5,090 bases of DNA from Candidatus Cloacimonadota bacterium (GTDB taxonomy: Bacteria; Cloacimonadota; Cloacimonadia; Cloacimonadales; Cloacimonadaceae). The stretch spans positions 1-5,090 of the forward strand of contig JAAYQD010000258.1 in the NCBI GenBank assembly GCA_012519465.1. Reading direction: 5' to 3'. Shown here piece by piece: positions 1 through 5,090 of this stretch (within the stretch, counting starts at the first letter, position 1; every line of letters begins with the position of its first letter). The notes beneath the pieces are model-generated. The model searched no databases, was not told where the DNA came from, and saw only the letters and a list, made by a program, of their open reading frames with translations. The position numbers were made by a program, and so were the translations under genes.

Positions 1-770
1 GTCTGAGGATAGCCAATGGGTTCCATCGGTACATGAATGATGGATTCACGTCCCTGTTCGTGAGCTTTTTGCATGGTATAAACGCTGTGCTTGTATTCCG
101 GCATGATGGCAAAGGTGACCGAAGTGGGAAGGCCGAGAAAGCCACTAAGCAGGTTGCCGCCGATTTCGCCAAAATCATCCACCACAATGGCGAGGGTCTT
201 GGTGGGAGCCTTCTGGGCATAGGGCTTGGCATCATAGTAAAGCTCCACCTTCCACTTGGTATCGCTCTTGTCATGGGCAAATTCCAAGGTTTGCGTCTTG
301 CGGGATTCCTTGGCAGAGACAAATCTGCCTCCGGCTTTTTCCACACGTCCTTTCAGAATCATATTGGCAAAATTGAGGTCATACACGTTGTCATCAAGGG
401 GCACCTTGAAGGTGACGGTATTTCCTTTCTTTTGCAGTTTGTAGATGTTATCATGTATATCCAACTCTTTGAGGGCAGCGATGATGGTGGGTTCCAGATC
501 GGGTGTTTTGCGGGCGGCATCCGTATCCGGTGTGTCGGCAGTGGATTTGGCTTTCTTATCTTTTGCTGCCTTATCCTGTTTCTGTGCGATATCGCTGGTC
601 TCGGTTTGTGTGGAAGGCAGTTTTGCCGAGGGTTTATAGCTGAGGATAAACCATATGATTGCAGTGGAGATCAAGCCGGCAACGATAAACATCCAGAGTT
701 TGGAAGAGGATTGTTTCTTGCGCTTGCGAGGGCGTGTGGCTGGCTTTTTGGCGGGTTTACGCTTGGGCAT
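1..770 (-). CDS. Divergent polysaccharide deacetylase family protein (DUF610/YibQ-like), membrane-anchored, 3' end outside window
   Basis: The ATG is at 770-768 and the frame stays open to base 1, giving 256 residues of a longer protein. Seen in order: a very basic N-terminus (residues 1-24, rich in Lys/Arg); one membrane helix at about 25-45; a charged Lys/Asp/Ala linker at about 46-92; a small alpha/beta-looking region at about 93-188 with a 'VTFKVPLDD' strand and an 'EKAGGRF' turn; then the start of the NodB-like catalytic fold. Family hallmarks are 'LAIVVDDFG' (Asp198, Asp199), 'LPTSVTFAIMP' and 'IIHVPMEP' (His246). The family is related to polysaccharide deacetylases; in many Gram-negatives it sits near peptidoglycan hydrolase regulators, but its substrate is not firmly established. 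The basic N-terminus predicts a cytoplasmic tail with the enzyme domain in the periplasm. The start overlaps the upstream gene by 14 bases and has a good AGGAG site, so this start is well supported. Family assignment is strong; enzymatic activity is inferred, since the rest of the active site lies outside. Confidence 0.9.
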   Translation of the reverse strand, partial: MPKRKPAKKPATRPRKRKKQSSSKLWMFIVAGLISTAIIWFILSYKPSAKLPSTQTETSDIAQKQDKAAKDKKAKSTADTPDTDAARKTPDLEPTIIAALKELDIHDNIYKLQKKGNTVTFKVPLDDNVYDLNFANMILKGRVEKAGGRFVSAKESRKTQTLEFAHDKSDTKWKVELYYDAKPYAQKAPTKTLAIVVDDFGEIGGNLLSGFLGLPTSVTFAIMPEYKHSVYTMQKAHEQGRESIIHVPMEPIGYPQ

Positions 771-1653
771 TATCTGATCGCTCCTGAAGAGTGGGCTTGG
801 ATTTTTGTATGCGGATGGGGTGCATTATCTGGCAGGCATGCTTGGCAAGCCAAACCAGGGGGATAAAAAAGAAGTTTGAAAGAAGGAAGGCAAACGCCAG
901 TAAAACAATATTGGTGAGTAAAGGCAGGGTGGAAGCAACTGGCAAGAGCTCAAATCTGGGCAGGAAGCCCGTCAAGTAGCCAATAAAGCTGAACAGGGGA
1001 TGGTATATCACTTCCATGATGGATGTATATAGTTTTGCCAAGATAATGATGGCAAAAACAAGGTAGAGATTGAAGGCTAAGAACTTGAAGGGGTGTAAGC
1101 GGGGATAGACAAGGGCTCTTTTTTGTGAGCTTTGCAGGCTGTGCCCCAGCTTTTGCCAGGGGTGGATCCAGGCGTTTTTGACGAATGCATAGACAATCCA
1201 GGCGCTTGCCAACACTCTGGTAGCCATAGTGGCAAGGTGCCCGGTGGATATTTGGATGCCATAGAAGTATTTGATGAAGATGGAAAGGGCAAAGAAGACA
1301 GTGTATGCCAGGATTGCGGGAACCAGTATTCTGTGTATTTTGATAACGTGACGGGCTATATCACTACTGCCGAAAGGCAACTTATGATAATCCATCAGGT
1401 GGAATTTGAGAATCATAAACAGGACAAAAAGTAAGAGAAGGAAGAAGACGGTGAGGGGCATCAGATGCAAACCGGTGCCCATCAAATCATAAGCTGCTCC
1501 CACCAGGCTGTCGCCCTTGATCCAATATACCAACAGGCTGGGATATAAAAACACCTGAATCCCATTGAAGCTGCCCAGCAGATAGTGCAGGAAAGCCCTC
1601 CACAGGGAGGGTTCCGGAGGTTGTAAGGATTGGGAATGGGGAGTTAGTGCCAT
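757..1653 (-). CDS. Polytopic inner-membrane protein of unknown function, six predicted helices
   Basis: I do not recognise the family of this 298-residue protein. By eye it has six hydrophobic segments: about 24-44, 63-83, 109-130, 143-160, 190-216 and 246-270. Loops at 84-108 and 160-190 and the C-terminal tail (271-298) are rich in Lys, Arg and His, while loops at 47-62, 131-142 and 217-243 are not. By the positive-inside rule both ends should be cytoplasmic. The 84-108 loop holds a cluster of His residues (85, 90, 102, 107). No signal peptide, transporter signature or catalytic motif is evident. The ATG lies inside the end of the barrel gene (10-base overlap). No good Shine-Dalgarno site precedes it, only a weak purine stretch, so translation is probably coupled to the upstream gene. 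The next Met is at residue 58, which would lose helix 1, so the 1653 start is preferred. It ends in TAA and overlaps the deacetylase-like gene by 14 bases. The position between a barrel gene and an anchored envelope enzyme suggests, without proving, an envelope role. Confidence 0.85.
   Translation of the reverse strand: MALTPHSQSLQPPEPSLWRAFLHYLLGSFNGIQVFLYPSLLVYWIKGDSLVGAAYDLMGTGLHLMPLTVFFLLLLFVLFMILKFHLMDYHKLPFGSSDIARHVIKIHRILVPAILAYTVFFALSIFIKYFYGIQISTGHLATMATRVLASAWIVYAFVKNAWIHPWQKLGHSLQSSQKRALVYPRLHPFKFLAFNLYLVFAIIILAKLYTSIMEVIYHPLFSFIGYLTGFLPRFELLPVASTLPLLTNIVLLAFAFLLSNFFFIPLVWLAKHACQIMHPIRIQKSKPTLQERSDNAQA
781..785 (-). promoter_or_regulatory. Ribosome binding site of the deacetylase-like gene
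   Basis: The minus strand reads AGGAG here, followed by 10 bases and then the ATG at 770. It lies inside the 3' end of the upstream membrane-protein gene. It is the clearest Shine-Dalgarno site in the window and fixes the start of the DUF610 gene. Confidence 0.75.
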
Positions 1654-2267
1654 ATATACTTTACTTGCAAGTAGAGCCTTCTGCCTTCAGCTGGCAATCC
1701 TTCCCATTGGATGTGGGCTTTGTCCAGGATGTTTTGCAATCCACCTTCAAACCAAAGCACAGGGCTATATCGATACTGGGCTGTGAGGCTGAGATCTATC
1801 ACTTCGGGCAAATTGCGCTTTTGATGATCCTTTTGATTGTAGCGTTGATCCAGGATTAGGTTGGCTACAAGCTTTCTGTATTGATAGCTAAATGAGGTCT
1901 TGGAGATGAAGCGAGGCGTATAGGGGGCACGGATGCCGCCTTGATGGGGCAGATAGTGCAGGTTGAAAGCCAGCTCCTGCCTCAGCACACCCCAGGGTAA
2001 GCGCAGCAGTGCGTTGCCGGTTAGGAAATGATTCCAGGCGGGTTCCAGGCTGATAATGGGGATGGGGGTGTTGCCTATCTTAAGAACAGGTTGATTGTAT
2101 GTGTAGGCACTGCGGATGCCTCCTGCAATACTATTGAGCGGCTGAGGGCTTTGGTGGGAGTACACATCTTTCCAAATGGAAGGAAGTGTATAGGTGATTT
2201 GTGCCTTCACATCCAATGGGGAATAGGGAACACTGCCCAATGTGGGTTGGATTCCCCAAGGGAATTG
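1644..2267 (-). CDS. C-terminal part of the barrel protein, downstream of the amber codon
   Basis: These 207 residues continue in exactly the same frame after the TAG and end in TAA. The stretch carries the barrel's closing strands and the receptor-like C-terminal signature described for the whole gene. No ATG opens it. The nearest candidate start is a TTG at 2240-2238, with GGGGAA 11-12 bases upstream, which would give 198 residues. Such a product would have no signal peptide and so no route to the outer membrane. Independent expression is therefore unlikely to be useful; this is best read as the second half of the upstream frame. Confidence 0.7.
   Translation of the reverse strand, partial: QFPWGIQPTLGSVPYSPLDVKAQITYTLPSIWKDVYSHQSPQPLNSIAGGIRSAYTYNQPVLKIGNTPIPIISLEPAWNHFLTGNALLRLPWGVLRQELAFNLHYLPHQGGIRAPYTPRFISKTSFSYQYRKLVANLILDQRYNQKDHQKRNLPEVIDLSLTAQYRYSPVLWFEGGLQNILDKAHIQWEGLPAEGRRLYLQVKYIWH
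2251..2265 (-). other. Perfect 6-bp inverted repeat just downstream of the amber codon
   Basis: The minus strand reads ATTCCC-TTG-GGGAAT: a 6-bp stem with a 3-base loop, starting two bases after the TAG. It could form a small RNA hairpin near a ribosome stopped at the amber codon. There is no following T-tract, so it is not an intrinsic terminator. A stem this short can arise by chance, and a function is speculative. Confidence 0.5.
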
Positions 2268-2270
2268 CTA
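2268..2270 (-). other. Solitary in-frame amber codon (codon 293) of the barrel gene
   Basis: The minus strand reads ATG-TAG-CAA-TTC. The frame is open on both sides, with 292 codons before and 207 after. The three stops that end complete frames in this window are TGA (TPR gene), TAA (barrel) and TAA (membrane protein), so TAG appears only as this internal codon. One base change from TGG, CAG, TTG, AAG, GAG, TCG, TAC or TAT would produce it. Confidence 0.9.
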
Positions 2271-3146
2271 CATCAATTGAGAGCGGGTAAGTGGCTGCAT
2301 CCCAGGGTAGTTGCCTGCTTGCAGCAAGAGCGAAGGGCTGAGGGGTCTTTCATAATGTACCTGTATTTGTGGCAGGACGTGGTGCAGATCGCTCATCAAG
2401 CCAAGAGATGCCTTCTTCAATCCGGGAAGGTGAAGTGGAACATGATAGGCAGAGGCAATGGCAAACCTGCCCATAGCGGAGCCCAGATGGGTATCCACAA
2501 GGTGATCTTCATATTGCAAACGATGGGAATGCCAAAAGCCTGGGTTCAGGTGATAATCCCTCTCTGAGGCATTTCTCTGCCAGGTGTTTTCCCACCATAG
2601 GCGGGTATCTACATTATGTAAGGTAATTCCTTTATCTGAGAGGCTATCAGCATGGTGGCTGGCGCTTAAATGTAGGGCATTTGCCACATATTGATCAGCG
2701 CTGGAATGCTGGTAATGGAGGCGGCTTTTGGGCTGGAATGTATCATCAAACACCAGGCTGGCAAAGGCTTGGTGATCCACATGTTTAAAGTGATCGGGCA
2801 AGAATCTGTTTTCCAAATCCACCCTCAGATGAGGCAGCCTGCGGTGTAGGTTGTATAAGGAGCCTTGGGCAAACACTTGCCAGTCTGTGTTTACCCTGCC
2901 AGCAAACCAGCCATTAAGCGGCTTTTTATAAGGTGATGTGGGCTTGGGGATAGGTGGTATCCCAACGGGGAAGAAGGGTCCCAGGCTATCGGAATGGGTG
3001 ATAATGGTAAAGGGAAGTGAACTGCGCTTTGCCAGGGGAATCTTTACCTGTGCATCACCCATGATTTCCACCACGGGCAATTCACTGGCTTGAGCTGCAA
3101 GCATCCCGCAAAGCAGGACAAACAAGATAGAGTAAGCCCACTTCAT
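2268..3146 (-). CDS. N-terminal part of the barrel protein, ending at the amber codon
   Basis: If TAG terminates, this is the product: 292 residues. Residues 1-20 form a type I signal peptide (Lys2, a hydrophobic core at about 5-18, and Ala-Gln-Ala before a likely cut at 20/21). Cys13 is not in a good lipobox. Residues 21-31 include 'LPVVEIMGD', faintly like a TonB-box or plug start, followed by a Pro-rich stretch at 55-75. From about 80 the sequence alternates polar and hydrophobic residues, as in beta-strands, and is notably rich in His, Tyr and Trp. The product would lack the closing C-terminal strands and probably could not form a stable barrel. The ATG overlaps the TPR gene's TGA by 4 bases. 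The Shine-Dalgarno is weak (GGA nine bases upstream), consistent with translational coupling. Confidence 0.8.
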   Translation of the reverse strand: MKWAYSILFVLLCGMLAAQASELPVVEIMGDAQVKIPLAKRSSLPFTIITHSDSLGPFFPVGIPPIPKPTSPYKKPLNGWFAGRVNTDWQVFAQGSLYNLHRRLPHLRVDLENRFLPDHFKHVDHQAFASLVFDDTFQPKSRLHYQHSSADQYVANALHLSASHHADSLSDKGITLHNVDTRLWWENTWQRNASERDYHLNPGFWHSHRLQYEDHLVDTHLGSAMGRFAIASAYHVPLHLPGLKKASLGLMSDLHHVLPQIQVHYERPLSPSLLLQAGNYPGMQPLTRSQLM

Positions 3147-5090
3147 CTTTCATCATCCAACAGGTTATTGATGTTCATCACCTGGTCATCAGTCAGGATG
3201 CTTTGCACCTCCCAGAGCGTGAGCTGTGCCTCTTTGAGGGCTCCGGTGTGGATGAGGCTTAAAATGTAATGATACTGTGCACCATTTAGGATAAGGGGAT
3301 ATTCCCTATATAGCACGCGCACCCGCTTGAATGATGATATGGCGCGCGCATAATCTTCCTTCAGATAGTGCATCCTTGCCAATTCATAATCTGCCTGTGC
3401 CCTGATATATTGGTTGCTTTGGGTATCCAGGATTTGATTTGCCATCATTGAGGCTTCATCAAAGAGCTCGTTTTGGTTCAGGTAAACGATGCGGTTGATA
3501 CGTGCCTGGGGATGGTCCATTGCCATCTCCTTACCCAGCTCCCAGATCTCATCATAGTCTTTAAAATCGTTCTCTTGCGCTACATCCAAGAGGGCAAGCC
3601 AGTTGGCGGCACTTGGTTGGATCTCATATAAAAGCAGGTACTTTTCCTGTGCAATATCCAAGTCTCCCGTGCTGTGTGCCAATTTGGCAAGGGAAAGCAG
3701 GCTCTCGGGGCTTTGAGTCTCTTCAAACACTTGTGATGCCAATTCCTCTGCTTCCTTTTGCTGGTTGAGCTGGAAGAGGGATTCTGCCATCAGCAAATCA
3801 AGCTCCGGCCGCTTTTGTTCGGGATAGCTCCTTCTCAGCTCCTCGGCTTCTTCCAACACCTGATCCCAATGCCCCAGGCTGGCATAGAGTTGGATGATGA
3901 GATAGTTGATTTCAAAACGGATATATTCACTTTCAAAGGTATCTGCCAATCCAAGGAGATCGGCGATGGGGGAGATGTCATCCATATTGTCCAAGCATAG
4001 CTGCAGGCCGGTAAAGGCATCCCTCAGAAGGCTCACCTCTTCCGGAGTGAATGAGGTGGTATTGCGGAAGCGCACCAGGATATTGAGCCAGTCGCTGAAG
4101 GATTGATTGTAATCTCCCAAGTTGTAATTACATAGAGCCACCTGAGCCAGCACAGAGAGGAAGTGATCAGATTCAGGATAGTCTTCCAAAAAGCGCTCAT
4201 ACAATTCCAGCGCTCTGTGATATGAGCCTCCCTGATAGGCAGCTCTGCCGGCTTGGAACAGATAGCTATCCACATCTGGATTCAATTGGGAAAGCGAGAG
4301 GAAGAGCTGGCTGGCTTCGTCAAAACGCTTTAGAAAATACAGGGTATAAGCCTGATAGCTGGTGCACTCCTGTCTTTGCGCTGCGGATGCGGCATGTTCC
4401 TCCGCCTGTTGATAGAGGCTGAGGGCATGGGCAAAATCCTTGTTGTTAAAACTAACGCTGGCTTCCAAGATCAGCGTTTCAAAGTTGGGGGGATAGTTTG
4501 CCAATTCTGCAAGCAGGATTTGGACTTCAGTAAAGCGATTGAGATAGTAAAGAGACTGTGCCTGTCTGAGCAGGATGCTATAGCTGTGAGCATGGCTCAG
4601 GGCTATTGCCTGGAAGGAATCCAGCGCACTTTGGAAGTTGCCAGACATAAACTCCAGTTCCCCAAAATAGAACAAGGCATCTTCGCGATACATGGAATCT
4701 GGGTATCTATCCAAGAGCGCCTTCAGGTTTTGCTTGGCTCCAGCATAATCCTTGGCTTCAAACATCAGCATGCCCAGCCAATAAAAAGCCCTATCCCGAT
4801 AGCGTCCGTTTTGATAGGTATTCAAATAACGGTTGTAATGCTCTTGGGCAAGGTAGTGTTGATTGATCTGGTAATAGGCGTCTGCAATGGAGATCTCCAC
4901 GTCATCCAGCAATTCGGGAGAGAGCTCAAAGCGCCGCGCCTCTGCCCACAGGGTGAGTGCCTTCTCATAATACCCTTCCTGAGCGGCAAAGCTTGCCATC
5001 AGGATATGCTGTTGTCCACGATATTGAGATGGCAAATCAGCATTCATATAATCCTGCAAAAGCTTGTATGCCCTTGCCGGGTCACTGGCA
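3143..5090 (-). CDS. Long tetratricopeptide-repeat (TPR) protein, N-terminus outside window
   Basis: The frame is open to the window edge, with 648 residues visible before the TGA. A TTG at 5059 can be taken as a start, but the ten codons upstream of it (reading Ala-Ser-Asp-Pro-Ala-Arg-Ala-Tyr-Lys-Leu) are in frame and continue the same helical pattern, so the real start lies beyond base 5090. Nearly the whole protein is helix-turn-helix repeats of about 34-37 residues. Clear units (counted from the first full codon) lie at about 99-131, 135-164, 248-271, 275-305 and 565-592, with the usual small residues and terminal Pro ('LLDRYPDS', 'FLEDYPES'). These resemble the repeats of BamD and CpoB/YbgF-type envelope proteins. 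TPRs bind proteins; no enzyme motif is seen. A signal peptide or lipobox, if any, is outside the window. It ends in an ATGA overlap with the barrel gene, so the two are probably translated together. An envelope scaffold or assembly role is inferred only from repeats and context. Confidence 0.9.
   Translation of the reverse strand, partial: ASDPARAYKLLQDYMNADLPSQYRGQQHILMASFAAQEGYYEKALTLWAEARRFELSPELLDDVEISIADAYYQINQHYLAQEHYNRYLNTYQNGRYRDRAFYWLGMLMFEAKDYAGAKQNLKALLDRYPDSMYREDALFYFGELEFMSGNFQSALDSFQAIALSHAHSYSILLRQAQSLYYLNRFTEVQILLAELANYPPNFETLILEASVSFNNKDFAHALSLYQQAEEHAASAAQRQECTSYQAYTLYFLKRFDEASQLFLSLSQLNPDVDSYLFQAGRAAYQGGSYHRALELYERFLEDYPESDHFLSVLAQVALCNYNLGDYNQSFSDWLNILVRFRNTTSFTPEEVSLLRDAFTGLQLCLDNMDDISPIADLLGLADTFESEYIRFEINYLIIQLYASLGHWDQVLEEAEELRRSYPEQKRPELDLLMAESLFQLNQQKEAEELASQVFEETQSPESLLSLAKLAHSTGDLDIAQEKYLLLYEIQPSAANWLALLDVAQENDFKDYDEIWELGKEMAMDHPQARINRIVYLNQNELFDEASMMANQILDTQSNQYIRAQADYELARMHYLKEDYARAISSFKRVRVLYREYPLILNGAQYHYILSLIHTGALKEAQLTLWEVQSILTDDQVMNINNLLDDER

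Larger units (their letters stand above)
1644..3146 (-). pseudogene. TonB-dependent-receptor-like outer-membrane beta-barrel gene with one in-frame amber stop
   Basis: Bases 3146 to 1644 form one 501-codon frame whose only internal stop is the TAG at codon 293 (2270-2268). Both sides look like one protein: a signal peptide, a short N-terminal region, many alternating polar/hydrophobic strands with aromatic residues, and a C-terminus typical of TonB-dependent receptors: 'NILDK' (472-476), then a 'P-x-x-GR' turn (485-489) and a final amphipathic strand ending Tyr-Ile-Trp-His. The family normally has a plug domain of about 120 residues before the barrel. Here only about 55 residues lie between the signal peptide and the barrel-like region, so the plug seems absent and ligand gating by TonB is doubtful. 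The gene starts within the TPR gene's stop (ATGA overlap) and ends inside the next gene. It is labelled pseudogene because of the stop, but readthrough or a sequence error is possible. Confidence 0.75.

Noticed and set aside
33..866. A 277-codon open frame on the plus strand
   Set aside because: It lies opposite the DUF610 gene, whose motifs are unmistakable, and the end of the membrane-protein gene. Its translation is rich in Gly, Phe and Cys without domain character, as expected of an antisense shadow.
1132..1434. A 100-codon plus-strand frame
   Set aside because: It is antisense to the membrane-protein gene, whose hydrophobic segments and loop charges form a coherent topology; the plus frame has no recognisable features.
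1644..2240. An independent 198-residue gene starting at TTG 2240
   Set aside because: The frame continues upstream without interruption to the TAG and beyond it into the signal-peptide-bearing part. The TTG has only a distant, weak ribosome site and the product would lack a signal peptide.
2251..2265. The hairpin as an intrinsic terminator
   Set aside because: The stem is only 6 bp and no T-rich tract follows on the minus strand; it also lies inside an open frame.
2268..2270. A frameshift between two barrel gene halves
   Set aside because: Frame arithmetic shows both halves are in the same frame (3146 to 1644 is exactly 501 codons); the interruption is one stop codon, not an insertion or deletion.
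2028..2567. A 179-codon open frame on the plus strand spanning the amber site
   Set aside because: It is antisense to the barrel gene. Its translation shows no recognisable motif, and the minus strand carries a convincing barrel sequence on both sides.
5057..5059. TTG as the true start of the TPR protein
   Set aside because: In-frame coding with the same helical repeat character continues upstream to the window edge, with no stop, so the TTG is an internal Leu codon.

Overview
The window is wholly coding on the minus strand. Four consecutive genes, read from base 5090 down to base 1, overlap one another by 4, 10 and 14 bases, with no intergenic gap. This is the layout of one tightly coupled operon. 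The two outer genes run off the window edges. I see no RNA gene, mobile element, CRISPR array, terminator or credible promoter, and the plus strand holds only shadow frames.

In transcription order: (1) 5090-3143, a long tetratricopeptide-repeat (TPR) protein missing its N-terminus. (2) 3146-1644, a 501-codon frame for a secreted outer-membrane beta-barrel with a TonB-dependent-receptor-like C-terminus. A single in-frame TAG interrupts it at codon 293, so an automatic gene caller would report two genes. (3) 1653-757, a 298-residue protein with six predicted membrane helices that I cannot assign to a family. (4) 770-1, the N-terminal 256 residues of a membrane-anchored divergent polysaccharide deacetylase (DUF610/YibQ family). 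It has no stop inside the window.

The products point to the envelope of a Gram-negative bacterium: an outer-membrane barrel, a polytopic inner-membrane protein, an inner-membrane-anchored periplasmic deacetylase-like protein, and a TPR scaffold that is probably periplasmic or lipid-anchored. Base composition looks mid-range. The mix of long TPR protein and reduced receptor-like barrel would fit an uncultured lineage such as Cloacimonadota or a relative in the Fibrobacteres-Chlorobi-Bacteroidetes region. That placement is a low-confidence impression, not something the sequence proves.

The most interesting point is the lone amber codon in the barrel gene. Both sides stay in one frame and both look like intact barrel sequence. 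The codon sits in the context TAG-CAA-TTC and is followed two bases later by a perfect 6-bp hairpin. It may be a recent nonsense mutation, a sequencing error or programmed readthrough; the sequence alone cannot decide.
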